Shown one piece after another: positions 22,595 to 34,456 of a DNA stretch of 64,000 nucleotides. The notes under the pieces are model-generated. The model worked only from the letters and a program-made list of their open reading frames with translations, did no database searches and was not told the origin of the DNA. The DNA comes from Isoetes taiwanensis (taxonomy: Eukaryota > Streptophyta > Lycopodiopsida > Isoetales > Isoetaceae): the NCBI GenBank assembly GCA_021234155.1, contig JAJEKV010000021.1:16631563-16695562 (forward strand). The letters run 5' to 3'. The number at the start of each line of letters is the position of its first letter. Position 1 is the first letter of the stretch. The translations under genes and the position numbers were made by a program.

Positions 22595-25482
22595 GGTAGC
22601 TGTGGACCGTGGTCTCCCAATCCAGTCCAAATTTTAAGCTTGAGAGAATAGCACTCCGTCCTAAAAAAACAGAAATGTAAACATGATTTTCCATATATCA
22701 AAAAGCGTACCGCAGTGTCTGTTATAGCATAGAGAATAACAAAGAAGTCATAAGACCAAAATGCATGAACAATAATAACACAAAGACTGTAGAAGGATCC
22801 ATAGGCTCATACTAGTTATACTAGCAATTCGAAGTCCAGGAATATATAGAGCCAGTTTATCTTAACCTCCCAGAGGCTAAGGCTTATCGAACCCATTATT
22901 TTGGGAAGCCATATGGAACCTTGCTACAGTCCGAAATTCGTTTCAGAAAAAGCCTTAGAAAAAGCCTTACAGCTTAACATGTATTAGCCTACCAGATTGT
23001 AGATAGAACCACAGTATCATTAAACATCGTACAATCAGCCACAGAGATAAATAGCTTTAATATGGTTCATCCCTATGCTGGACAAGAAGTGTAAGAAGAT
23101 AGAAACATAATATGCAACACAGGTTCATTGTGCCCAAGCAGATCACAACAGCAGTGTTTATTTCAAGTAGGCTTCGTGGACTACTTCAACAGTCATACCT
23201 CTAGTATGTTTTAGTGGCATTTCTGTATGCTTTATGCAAGAACATCCTTTAAAACAGATTAAAAAGCATGTGCATGCTGGTTTAAATGCACCCATTAAAT
23301 AAAACATTCTGAAATATGTCATAGCAGAAAAGGGTCTTTGAAGTTTGGCTATTAGGCAAATAAATGTTGGTTTATGCACCACGATTTTCTTGAGACATGC
23401 TACAACAGATTAAGGCCCTTGACACTTTAACAAATGAGACCAAGGTCGTTTAAAATAGAGCAAATGCAAAGTCAAAAAGTGCTTTCTTTAAAACGAAATT
23501 TATGACAGTATTTCTGAGATCAAAGATATGAACTATAACAGATGTAGTTTTTAACAGTAATAGAAAATTACCGGTACCTTCTTTTCTGGAAAAATCCTTG
23601 CAACATGAAATTAAGGTATTGCAGTATACCTTATATGTAGCCAATTTAAGCAACAACATGAGAAAACGATCATAAACGTAGATTTGGTCCCTGAAGCAGC
23701 ACTCCTCCAAAGACGTTCCTCAAACTGAAAATAAGGTGTAAGGGAAATGGAACTCCGGTTACCTGCACCCAATCAGTACCTTAGTTAGCTTCATAAAGGT
23801 AAAAAGGCAAGGGGCGTCAGGTAAGCTAGAGAATTCCATGGCTCATCGCCCTTTACCCTTTGCCACTTAAACCAGTTAAGCAAAGAACAAGTATAAAGCT
23901 AGTAGAAATAAAGAGAACAGAATAAAAGAGACACAGCCAGCTAGTTTGGAGATCAACTAGAGCTGGAAGTAATATTAAATCTGTTGTAAGAACCTGGTTT
24001 AAATGGAGGTCCACATATGCTGCATCGTCCTCCAGCGCAGTGCTCTAATGCAAGTTTCCGGCAGGCTGGCTGCCCATAGTTAAACAGAGGTTGCTAAAAA
24101 GCAACGAGATTATCCTCCTCCTTTTCTTTCAAAGACTTGAATCATGTACTGATTAGAAAACTCAGAGCATCCGCCATATGCAGGCATGCAATAATACAGG
24201 TTGAGCAACAAATAGATTCAGCAGATCATGGGGATTAACACAGGCACATAGAATCGGCTGAAGCTGCCCAGAATATCTTGTAGAACGGCTCCATAGCTAG
24301 AATATGCAAAGATTATCTTGTAGAACGGGAAAATTGCAGTAAAACGGCAAATAAAAGGCGATGCTCTGTGAGCTAGGCCGCTGTTCTGTGAGCCAGGCCG
24401 ACACAAAATCATTTATATGCAAATGAAAATAAGAATAAGAGACCTTTCGGCTGATATGATGTCTCAGAGCACCCATCACTCTTGCAAGCATTGAAAATAC
24501 AGGTCGAATTATCCTTATTCAGCTGATTTGAAGTCTCAAAGCAACCATATTTTCCAAGCATGTAGAAAACTAGCCGAATCTGTCCTTAGGATCCCTTTGG
24601 CACACCGATAAGTTAGGTCGGTGCATGAAGATTTCTTCATTTGCATTTTGCTCTGCCAGTTACCTCGCAGTCGCCATCAATTGCTTCGAACCCTAGTTTT
24701 GATCTTTAGGGTTAGCGCCGAAAGCAAAATGCTTTTGGCAAACATAGGTTCCGGACAACTCATTGGCATATTCAAGTGTGCAAATCTTACACATCTTATC
24801 CATAGGTAATCTATTAGCAGTAGACAATTCAGAAAAAGATATGGTATCATGGATATTCCATACTCACTGCATTGACTTAACCTTTTAATGCCCGCCTTGA
24901 AAAGCATGTGTAATGGCCTTGCCGCATAATACATGCATAGTAAATGGAAGGCCATGGCTTTGCCTCTAACTCAATAAGCCATCAACGTGTAATTATAGTC
25001 CATAGATGATTTCTTTTGCATAAGGAATTTAGTGGATAGAAAATTAATTATGGTATCTCAACACTTCGTATAGGTCAAGCTAGTGTAGACCAATACACAT
25101 GACATTTGTTATTCCCCACTGGCTAGGGCAATTCTGCCATGCAATGCTTTATACAACATGGTCAATATGACAGCATTTGATAGCCCCAGCATAACATGCT
25201 ACGAAAATTTAATTGTGAGAAAGAAATTCAAGTTATGCAAGGCATCATAGAAACCGCAAGTGAAAATGGACCACATGGTATATGGATTAGGTCATATGTG
25301 CAGATATCAAGGGTGTCCTATAGCCATATCTATGCACTGCAAAAGCATATTAAGACAGATGTCTGGCCATAGGATTTTAAAGCATTTCTTGGAAATTGGT
25401 CATGACTATTACAACCCATAGGAGCAAGGGCTAAAGAAGAGAAAATCAGAGAACATTGAATATATATTTATATTTATAGATA
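22595..25482. repeat. Segmental duplication, copy C (right part only)
   Basis: Matches copy A from GGTAGCTGTGG (2437) to the TA-rich end. It lacks the MTHFR piece, hairpin and minisatellite. It is nearly identical to A over long stretches, with remaining differences again at CAG/CTG. Its end flows directly into HSR copy E2 through (TA)n. Confidence 0.9.
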
Positions 25483-25489
25483 TATATAT

Positions 25490-26207
25490 ATATATTACAA
25501 GAAATTTAACACGTCCTATGGTGCATTGTTCCAGTTTTAGCACGTTCTTACGGTGCAAGGCCCTGTCGTGCTCTAGGTAACCAATGATTCTACTGAGATT
25601 CTCTTGTCATTCCTCTATATTCTTCAACATTCTATGTACTATATTTAGCATCCATGAAGATTCCCCTAGATTCTCTTAGAATTTTCTATTTTGATTGAGG
25701 TGCTTATCCATGAGCATTTAGAACCTTTCAAAATAATCTATTTTGGATCTGTGCAACATCTCTAAAACACTTTCTATTTTTAGACTCAGGCGCTTGCCCT
25801 GAGCATCTGGAACATTTTTTTTTTCAAGATTTATATTGTACACCTTTATTATGAAACATTTTAGAACATTCTATTGTGGCTCTTTGCAAAACCTTAAAAA
25901 AAACTCTAAGATTTCATCAAGATTTTCTTAGATTTCCTTAGATATTATGAAGATTCCCTTAGATTCAACTAGATTTTAAGAGATTCCGTTAGACTTATAA
26001 ATATTTTCCTACATTCTCTTACAATTTATGAGATTTCCTTATATTCCATTTAATTCTCCTGGATTCTCTTACATTCTAGAAATTTCTAGAACATTCTAGA
26101 ACTTTCTGGAGCATTCTGAAACTTTCAAAACATCCTAGAACTTTCTGGAAGTATTTTCCTATTCCCTTACATTTTCAAAGATTCCCCTACATTCTAGAAC
26201 TTATTAT
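25490..26207 (+). mobile_element. HSR element, copy E2 (3' truncated)
   Basis: Starts in (TA)n with ACAAGAAATTTAACACGTCC. The AGATTC tract and a heat-shock-like array (26074-26106, seven alternating TTC/GAA units) are present. The tRNA-like block and CCGTAGGATC tail are missing because the tandem duplication breakpoint at about 26207 cuts it. Confidence 0.8.
26074..26106. promoter_or_regulatory. Heat-shock-element-like array in E2
   Basis: Seven consecutive alternating TTC and GAA triplets at exact 5-base spacing. HSF trimers are known to bind nGAAn units in alternating orientation. The match is visible by inspection; binding or function is inferred. Confidence 0.5.
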
Positions 26208-26397
26208 AGGTGTCCTATAGCCATATCTATGCACTGCAAAAGCATATTAAGACAGATGTCTGGCCATAGGATTTTAAAGCATTTCTTGGAAATTGGTCAT
26301 GACTATTACAACCCATAGGAGCAAGGGCCAAAGAAGAGAAAATCAGAGAACATTGAATATATATTTATATTTATAGATATATATATATATATATATA

Positions 26398-27885
26398 TTA
26401 CAAGAAATTTAACACGTCCTACGGTGCATTGTTCCAGCTTTAGCACGTTCTTACGGTGCAAGGCCCTGTTGTGCTCTAGGTAACCAATGATTCTACTGAG
26501 ATTCTCTTGTCATTCCTCTATATTCTTCAACATTCTATGTACTATATTTAGCATCCATGAAGATTCCCCTAGATTCTCTTAGAATTTTCTATTTTGATTG
26601 AGGTGCTTACCCATGAGCATTTAGAACCTTTCAAAATAATCTATTTTGGATCTGTGCAACATCTCTAAAACACTTTCTATTTTTAGACTCAGGCGCTTGC
26701 CCTGAGCATCTGGAACATTTTTTTTTTCAAGATTTATATTGTACACCTTTATTATGAAACATTTTAGAACATTCTATTGTGGCCCTTTGCAAAACCTTAA
26801 AAAAACTCTAAGATTTCATCAAGATTTTCTTAGATTTCCTTAGATATTATGAAGATTCCCTTAGATTCAACTAGATTTTAAGAGATTCCCTTAGACTTAT
26901 AAATATTTTCCTACATTCTCTTACAATTTATGAGATTTCCTTATATTCCCTTTAATTCTCCTGGATTCTCTTAAATTCTAGAAATTTCTAGAACATTCTA
27001 GAACTTTCTGGAGCATTCTGAAACTTTCAAAACATCCTAGAACTTTCTGGAAGTATTTTCCTATTCCCTTACATTTTCGAAGATTCCCCTACATTCTAGA
27101 ACTTATTAGAACAATTTGGGACTTTCTGGAAGGATTCTCTTAAATTCCCCCTAGATTCTCTTATATTCCAAAACATTCTAGAATATTCTGGAACCTTCTA
27201 GAACATTCTAGAAGATTTTAGAACTTTCTAGAGCCTCCAGAACATTCTAGAACTTTCTTGAACTATCTAGAATGTTATATTCTATTTTATCTTAATTAGA
27301 ACATTACGCTTAAGTGTACTTGAAACATAAATCATTCATGGAATTAATGCTTGGTCTAGTGGTTAGAGTGGGGGGTTTGGGGGGTTGAGGTCCAGGGTTC
27401 AAATCCCCCCAATAACATAAAAAATTTTAGAAGCCTTTCCTTAAGGGACGAGCATTCAACATGAGCCTTAGGATCTTAGACTCGATCAACGATCAAGATC
27501 TCACCATATAAAAGCAATATGAGCCGTAGGATCTATTACATATAATTCCCAAAGCCATATGGACCGTAAGATATGTGCCAAGCAACGTGAGTCGTAGGAT
27601 CTCGGATCGACGATCAGGATCAAGAGCAACCTGCCGTAGGATCGATTACATAAAGTCTATATAGAAACTCCCAAGCCATCTGGGCCGTAGGATGTGTCCC
27701 CAAGCAACGTGAGCCGTAGGATCTCGAACCGACGATCAGGATCAAATCAACCTGGACCGTAGGATCGTCTATATAGAATATATATAGAATCCCCAAGCCA
27801 TCTGAGCCGTAGGATCTGTCCCAAAGCCACGTGGGCCGTAGGATCTCGAACGGACGGTCGGATAAGCGCGACAAACATAAGAACA
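26398..27885 (+). mobile_element. HSR element, copy E3 (near full length)
   Basis: The most complete plus-strand copy. Order: (TA)n; 5' end ACAAGAAATTTAACACGTCC; block with CAAGGCCCTGTTGTGCTCT; degenerate AGATTC/TTCTAGAA tract; eight-unit heat-shock-like array at 27176-27213; tRNA-Gly-like block at 27347-27418 (A box TGGTCTAGTGG, B box GGTTCAAATCC); and a tail of repeated GAGCCGTAGGATC units with ACCGAC at 27728-27733 and CACGTG at 27828-27833. It ends with GACAAACATAAGAACATATA. No transposase or RT is encoded, so it would be non-autonomous. Confidence 0.75.
27176..27213. promoter_or_regulatory. Eight-unit heat-shock-element array in E3
   Basis: TTC and GAA alternate eight times without a break, each separated by two bases (mostly TA, CA, TG or CC). 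This exceeds the three to six units normally sufficient for a strong HSE. It is centred about 150 bases upstream of the tRNA-like block. Occupancy by heat-shock factor is inferred, not shown. Confidence 0.6.
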
Positions 27886-27924
27886 TATATGTGATTGATA
27901 TTATATATTATATGTTATGATATG

Positions 27925-28570
27925 ATATACAAGAAAATTAATACGTCCTACCGCGCATTGTTCCAGTAGTAGCATGTCCCTTTAATTCTCCTGGACTCCC
28001 TTACATTCTAGAAATTTCTAGAACATTTTAGAACTTTCTGGAATATTTTGAAACTTTCAAAACATCCTAGAATATTATAGTCTATTTTATCTTAATTAGA
28101 ACAGTACCCTTGAGTATATTTGAAACACAAATTTTTCATAGAATTAATGCTTGGTCTAGTGGTTAGAGTGGGGGGTTTGGGGGGTTGAGGACCAGGGTTC
28201 GAATTCCCCCAATAACATAAAAATTTTTAAAAGAATTTGGGGGGTTAAGAAACGAGCATTTAATATGAGCCTTATGATCTTAGACTCGATCAACGATCAA
28301 GATCTCACCATATAAAAGCAATATGAGCCGTAGGATCTATTACATATAATTCCCAAAGCCACGTGGACCGTAGGATGTGTCCCCAAGCCGCGTGAGCCGT
28401 CGGATCTCGGACCGACGGTCAGGATCAGATCAATCTGGACCGTAGGACTATGGTGCATATTATATATGTAAATTCCCTGGCCATCTGGGCCGTACGATAC
28501 GTCCCAAACCCACGTGAGCCGTCGGATCTCTAATGGACGGTCGGATAAGCGCGAAACATAAGAACATATA
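27925..28570 (+). mobile_element. HSR element, copy E4 (internal deletion)
   Basis: Starts after TA-rich DNA with ACAAGAAAATTAATACGTCC, then jumps near 27975 to the TTCTAGAA tract, so most of the 5' half is deleted. It keeps the tRNA-like block (28147-28218), ACCGAC at 28411-28416, CACGTG at 28511-28516 and the AAACATAAGAACATATA end. Confidence 0.8.
28147..28218 (+). other. tRNA-Gly-like Pol III promoter block
   Basis: About 72 bases with an A-box match TGGTCTAGTGG and a B-box match GGTTCGAATTC at a spacing typical of tRNA genes. The 5' part resembles plant tRNA-Gly (GCC). The middle is a G-rich run instead of an anticodon arm, so it is not a functional tRNA. Equivalent blocks sit at 8732-8801, 27347-27418, 42306-42377 and 43909-43980 (plus) and at 45080-45151 and 46465-46534 (minus). 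Related to tRNA-derived SINE heads. Confidence 0.6.
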
Positions 28571-29035
28571 TAGAAGACAAGTGGTTGTACTATGGAGGGC
28601 CTGTACGAAGTTGAATGTATATGTTTTGAGGATTGTAGACAGTCGATATATGAGGCATCATCGTTAAGGTCCATGAGATTGCGTGCAAAGAACCTGCAAG
28701 AATCTAAGCAGATAAAAGTTTCCAGTGATGTAAGGATTGAACCGCTTACTCGATAGCCGGACAATGTTCATGAAACGACTCCAGGAGCTGAGGCCGATTC
28801 ACCGTTCTTTTAGCCATCTACCATGTGAAGCCCCTGTCTGGCTCCAGTTCAGGTTGGCAAATTTCCAATCCATGTTTATTCACAAGTTTTATGTATCTGT
28901 ATTCCATAAGGATCTGTTGAAAATCCATCAAAAGTCATTATATCATGTTCATATTATGACGGACAATGTGAAGCCGAACATGCAAAACATACTTAGTGTG
29001 AAAGATTTTTGTAGATCCTTAAGATTCACCTAGAT
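28571..29035. other. No recognisable gene
   Basis: Opens with a CAAGTGGTTGTACTATGGAGG terminus-like motif of the kind seen after TA tracts elsewhere (31255, 36083, 59323). A 98-codon plus-strand frame has no recognisable domain and I do not call it a gene. Confidence 0.4.
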
Positions 29036-30670
29036 GGGGGATTGCATGAAGCCGACCCTTAAAAACACACCCAACGTGAAAGATTTCCCTTAGATTCTTA
29101 AGATTCTACAAAGATTCCGCTAGATTTCTGAAGATTAGCCCAAGGTTCCTTTAGATTCTGCAATATTCTATGGATTCTCCTAGATTCTACTAAAATTCCC
29201 CTAGTTTCTCCAAGATTCCTCAAAATACTCAAAGATTTTCCTAGATTTCTAAGATTCTCTTGAGATTCCCCTAGGTTTTCAAAGATTATCGCAAGATTCC
29301 TCTAGATTTTCCAAGATTCCATTTAGATTCTCTTAGGTCTTTCAAGAATCAATAAAGGTTCCCCTAGAATCCCTAAGATTCTCTTGAGATTCCTCTAGAT
29401 TCTCTAAGATCATATGAAGATTCCCCTAGATTCCTCTAGGTTCTTAAAGGTTTTATCAAGATTCCCTTAAATTCCCTTACATTCTCAAAGATTCTCTCTT
29501 GAACCATGTAGATTCTCTTAGATTTTTCAAGATTGTAAAAAGATTCCCCTAGAATCCCTAAGATTCTCTTGAGATTCCTCTGGATTTTCTAAGATCCTAT
29601 GAAGATTCCTCTAGATTTTACAAAATTGCACCAAGATTCTCGTAGATACCCTTAGATTTCCTCTTAGATTCCTTTAGATTCTACAAAGATTCCCTAGATT
29701 CTTAAGATTCTATGGAGATTCCACGAGATTTTATTAAGATTCCATTAGATTCTCCAAGATTCTATCTAAATTCCTATACATTTGTAAAGATTTTATGACA
29801 ATTTCCTTAGATTCTCCTAGATTTCCATAGATTCTCTTAAGCTTCCCTAAGATTCACCTAGATTTCCAAAGATTATCCCATGATTCCTCTAGGTTTCCTA
29901 AGATTCTATGAAGATTCTTCTAGATTCTTTAAGATTCTATGAAGATTCTCTTAGATTCTCTAAGATTCCATCAAGGTTCCCTTAGATTCTCAAAAAAAAT
30001 TAGGAAGATTCCCCTAGATTTCCAAATATTCTCTTGAGATTCTCTTAGATTCTCCTAGATTCCCAAAGATTCTCTTAGATTCTTAATGTTATACAAAAAT
30101 TCCCCTAGATTCTTAAGATTCTACGAAGATTTCCCAAGATTTTATTAAGATTCCCCAAGATTCCAACTAGATTCCCATAGATTCTTAAAGATTTTATGAA
30201 GATTCCTTTAGATTCTCCTAGATTCCCAAAGATTCATTTGAGACTCCCTAAGATTCTCTAAAAATTCCCCTAGATTCCAAAAGAATACCCCAAGATTCCA
30301 CTAGATTCTCCAAGATTCTCTAAGATTCCATTAAGATTTTCTAGGTTCTTAAAGATTTTCTCAAGATTCCCCTAGACTCTGAAAGAAACGCTTGAGATTC
30401 CTATAGATTCTCTTGAGATTCCTCTAGGTCCCATAGATTCTATGGAGATTCCCCTAGACTCCCCAAGATTCCTCTAGGTTCTTAGAGATTTTATCAAGAT
30501 TCCCTTAGATTCCCGTACATTCTCAAAGATGCTCTCTTGGAATTCCCATAGATTCTCTAGGATTCTCATGATATTCCTCTGGATTCTCTAAGATCCTACG
30601 AAGATTCACCTAGATTCCCTCAACTTACCATAGATCCCTTGAAACTCGAAGATTCCAAGAAGATTCTTAG
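29036..30670. repeat. AGATTC minisatellite, 1.6 kb
   Basis: Long degenerate tandem array of AGATTCCCCTAGATTCTC-type words with irregular spacing. It is the same sequence family as the internal tract of HSR elements and, in reverse complement, the tracts at 1.98-2.44 and 13.24-13.57 kb. No coding potential. Confidence 0.9.
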
Positions 30671-31260
30671 TATTCGATCACGTTGGCTGCAGCTGCGACA
30701 AAATAGTGCCAAAGCACCATTCTTTGGAAAGGTCTCGACGAGAGAAATCCAAAGGCGTGGGTCCCACCTTTATCCGACCCCTCTATTGCAAGCTACGTGC
30801 TTTTGAAGGCGATTAAACAAAAGGAAGCTTCTTAGAAAGTCTACTCATAAATGTCACCTCATTACCTTTTTATTAATGAGGGTGCCACCTCACCTCCTTA
30901 AAAAAAAATCAATTTAATATTAAAAAGTTAATGGCTAGGATTTATGCTCACCTTTTGATCTAACGGCTAAGATCTGCTATACCAAATCTACTTTAAGGGA
31001 CCTTCCTTGCACTTTCCTTATAAAAAAATCAAGGGCTAGGATTTATCCTTCCCTTTTGATCCAACGGTCCAAGGATGTGGTGCATGCCCCCATGCATGAC
31101 CCATGCATGCCTCCATGCATGCCCATAAAGAATGGATGGCCCTGATGCTGCCACCTCACTGGCCCCACCTTAAATGGACGCCATCCAGGCATGTAAGAAT
31201 CAAACACATTATATACCAAAGTTTTATGATATACCTTTATATATATAACTGATATACAAG
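30671..31260. repeat. Dispersed repeat P, copy 1
   Basis: Starts near TGCGACAAAATAGTGCC and includes CCGACCCCTCT, ATTAATGAGG, GATCTAACGG and a cluster of CATGC words (31080-31130), then ends in TA-rich DNA. Copy 2 is 31821-32371, a partial copy 3 is 32372-32660, and an inverted piece lies at 13075-13240. Long minus-strand frames here are repeated passively with the DNA and do not look selected. Confidence 0.8.
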
Positions 31261-31284
31261 TTTTTGTACAATACATGGGTGTAG

Positions 31285-31820
31285 TTCTACTGAATTCTCT
31301 ATGATTTGATGAAGATTCTTCTAGATTATAGGAAGATTCTCCATGATTCTCCAAGATTCCATCGTGATTTCACTAGATTCTCAAAGCTTTTAGAAAGATT
31401 ACCTTAGATTCCCAAAGATTCTCTTAAGATTCCCCTAGATTCTTTAAGATTCTATAAAGATTCCCTTAGACTTTACATGATTCCATCAAGATTCCTCTAG
31501 ATTCTTAAAGATTCTATAAAGATTCCCTTGGATTCCCCTAAATTCTCAAAGATTCTCTCGGGATTCCTATAGATTCCCCAAGATTCCCCTAGATTCTATG
31601 AAACCCTTGATTCTCCAAGATTCTATCAAGATTCTTCTAGATTCTTAAAGATTTTATGAATATTCTCTTACTTCCCCAAGATTCTCTGGATTCCCTAAGA
31701 TTCTATATAGATCTGCTACTTATAGATCCTACGAAGATTCTTCTAGATCCCCTTGGCCTTCCCTTAGATTCCTTAAGATTCTACAAAGATTCCCCTACAT
31801 TCTTATAATTATACAAAGAT
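31285..31820. repeat. AGATTC minisatellite between P copies
   Basis: Same family as 29036-30670, about 530 bases, separating P copies 1 and 2. The P-plus-minisatellite pair thus forms a larger tandem unit of about 1.1 kb. Confidence 0.85.
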
Positions 31821-32660
31821 GCGACGAAATAGTGCCAAAGACACACTCATTGGAAAGCTCTCGACGAGAGCAATCCAAGGGCATGGGTCCCACCTTCATC
31901 CGACCCCTCTACTGCAAGCTACGTGCCTTTGAAGGCGATTAAACAAAAGGAAGCTTCCTAGAAAGCCTACTCATAAATGCTTTGCCACCTCATTACCTTT
32001 CTATTAATGAGGGTGCCACCTCACCTCCTTTAAAAAAAAAAATCAATTTAATATTAAAAAGTTAGTGGCTAGGATTTATGCTCACCTTTTGATCTAACAG
32101 CTAAGATCTGCTATACCAAATCTACTTTAAGGAACCTTCCTTGTACCTGCCTTACAAAAAATCAAGGGCTATGATTTATCCTTCCCTTTTGATCCAACGG
32201 TCCAGAGATGTGGTGCATGCTCCCATCCATGACCCATGCATGCCTCCATGCATGCCCATAAGGAATGGATGGCCCTGATGCTGGCACCTCACTGGCCCCA
32301 CCTTAAATGGACGACATTCGGGCATGTATGAATGAAACACATTATATACCAAAGTTTCATGATATACCTTTAACAGCTAAGATCTGCTACACCAAATCTA
32401 CTTTAAGGAACCTTCCTTGTACCTGCCTTACAAAAAATCAAAGGCTATGATTTATCCTTCCCTTTTGATCCAATGGTCTAGGGATGTGGTGCATGCCCCC
32501 ATCCATGACCCATGCATGCCTCCATGCATGCCCATAAGGAATGGATGGCCCTGATGCTGCCACCTCACTGGCCCCACCTTAAATGGACGACATCCGGGCA
32601 TGTATGAATCAAACACATTATATACCAAAGTTTCATGATATACCTTTATATATACAAGAA
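31821..32660. repeat. Dispersed repeat P, copies 2 and 3
   Basis: Copy 2 runs to about 32371. Copy 3 then restarts inside the unit at TAACAGCTAAGATCTGCTA (equivalent to about 32092) and continues to the TA-rich end. Copies 2 and 3 are very similar to each other and closer to each other than to copy 1. Confidence 0.8.
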
Positions 32661-32668
32661 ATTTATCG

Positions 32669-32696
32669 CGGCGGCCAAGGCCGCCGCGAACATTTC
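32669..32696. other. GC-rich perfect hairpin
   Basis: TCGCGGCGGCC, two A bases, then its exact reverse complement. In a very AT-rich background this 24-base palindrome stands out. It sits directly after a TATACAAGAAATTTA motif that otherwise begins HSR elements, so it replaces the usual continuation. It could be an element end or a terminator-like fold. Confidence 0.8.
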
Positions 32697-32699
32697 TCT

Positions 32700-33700
32700 T
32701 TCGCGATCCGCTATGTGTATAGAAGTGAGTCAGCAAAGAAACTTGTTCGCAGTAGCCAAGTCCTTCTATCGACTCACTCATTGGCTGGATTTTTGTCTGG
32801 CAACATAATACTTGTAGTTGATGTAGTTATCTGCTTTGTGTTTCTTGAATATAGTTTAGATGAGAGGCGAACTTAAGTATGCAATTACAAATGTATTTGA
32901 CTTACTTTCTAAAGGCTTTAGTTCATAGGACCATTCTAGCTAGGTCAAATGCCTTTTGAGCACGGAAATAGTCTCAATCTATGGAATGACATTTGATTTT
33001 CTTAAAAAGTAGTCATGCATATTGCTCCTTGGTTTAAAGATTCCAAAGGGTTTTTTCTTAAAAGTCATTTTGAGTAATGAAACACCGGGCAATGGTTACA
33101 AAGCGAATGTAAGTTACAATAAATAGTCATTTTTCACAAAAGGAAGCCAGTTTTCGATCTATCTATCTATTGAACTCTCAAGCCACCAAATGCTTGTATA
33201 AGTGTTAATTTGGCAATATCTAATATGAATGCCGATATGAACGATTTTTGGCAATATGCAATATATGAATGCCTACAATCAGTAGCCCGAGCATTTTAAC
33301 CATGTACCCAACAGATCACAAAAAACCTATACCAAGGTAAACCTATACCAAGGTTTCATCAAGCATGGAACAACTAAGTTGTATATCCGAGCAATTCTCT
33401 CATAAATATTACACATGAACAATTAGTTGCTCTTAATTCATGTCCTTTTCATTGATTTTAAGTGCCCCCAATTCAGAGCATTCTCTTATCCAACTATTTT
33501 TCAAGAAGCAAAAATGGTTTAAGCATTGGCCAAGAAGACCAGTATATCAAAAATTGCTTCAATTTTTGAAAATTGACACTCTCTTTAGGAGGGGTTAACA
33601 AAGGGTTACATATACATGAAGAATTGTTGTTTGACTTCTTCAAACCAAAGACCATTTTTAACAGCAGATTTTCATCTTCATCAAGCCTGGAACTGTTAGC
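32700..33700. other. No recognisable gene
   Basis: AT-rich DNA with short frames only. I see no family match on either strand before the erlin exon at 33709. Confidence 0.45.
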
Positions 33701-33708
33701 AAACTAAA

Positions 33709-34133
33709 TCATGAATCATGTAGTTGAACTTCAGTACGACTGCCAAGAAATCTCTGATCCAGAATCATGCTAGGAATCTGTAAATGAAGAACACGTTTGC
33801 AGACATGTCAGTTAGGAATACTATATTAAATAAGCAGTATCACAAAGTCCTTTATAATTGTCGTAACTACCATAGTTCACTAAAATACCAAAATCTCCAA
33901 TAAGTCTTGACCTTACTGGCGAAGCCCAACTACGGCAATAAGACTTATATGTCCACCTCAATAATATATGCTTAATTGCCCCAAAAGCATATTTAACAGA
34001 AAGGAAATTAAGTACCGTGTTTACCTTTTCGCCAAAAAACATTTTTGTGTTATTTGCAATTGATTCGATGAACCTAAGTTGCAGGAATTCAGGTGTAAGT
34101 TTGAGCTTATTTGCTTCTCCTTGCTTCATGACC
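33709..34133 (-). pseudogene. Erlin (SPFH/Band 7) 3'-end fragment, two exons
   Basis: The exon at 34133-34025 encodes VMKQGEANKLKLTPEFLQLR and FIESIANNTKMFFGEK, the conserved C-terminal helix region of plant and animal erlins (ER lipid-raft SPFH proteins involved in ER-associated degradation). A GT donor follows at 34024. The exon at 33777-33709, after a CAG acceptor, reads IPSMILDQRFLGSRTEVQLH and ends in TGA at 33709-33711. The splice joins in phase. Everything upstream of this, including the whole SPFH domain, is missing: the next coding sequence upstream is ClpP on the same strand. These two exons are intact in themselves, so they may act as the 3' end of a chimeric transcript. Confidence 0.75.
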
Positions 34134-34456
34134 CTGCATACGACAGTAAGATTATTTGCAATAATCTAGAAACACAGACATAAAATTGTCTAGCGCTATA
34201 CTTCAAATGACAGACAAATATATCAATGAGAATTAAAGATTAGTATGATTCGGTCTCATTGATAATATCTGAAAGAACCTTGAAGCACTTGAGTTGCAGA
34301 TATACTGCAAGATTTACTAACTCATGGCCTAAAATAACGTAAATAGACATGTCCCATAGATCTCTTCTCTTCGCATTCTAAATAAATATGCATTTACCAA
34401 TTGAAGATCCCATATCTCGTTCAACAATCAATTCATCATCAAAATAAATTCTCACC

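Larger units (their letters stand above)
25312..27105. repeat. Tandem duplication of about 0.9 kb
   Basis: 25312-26207 and 26209-27105 are direct repeats. Each holds the last 170 bases of the A/B/C segment, the (TA)n tract and the first part of an HSR element. The duplication therefore includes the element-flank junction and must postdate insertion of the element. Confidence 0.85.

Noticed and set aside
28737-29033. 98-codon plus-strand gene
   Set aside because: No domain, borders minisatellite, and composition is like the surrounding non-coding DNA.
31043-31354. Apparent conserved protein family shared with 32452-32781
   Set aside because: Both copies lie in dispersed repeat P; the similarity is DNA duplication and the frame has no domain or codon signal.
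32669-32696. Helitron 3' end hairpin
   Set aside because: A stem is present, but no CTRR follows within the usual distance on either strand.
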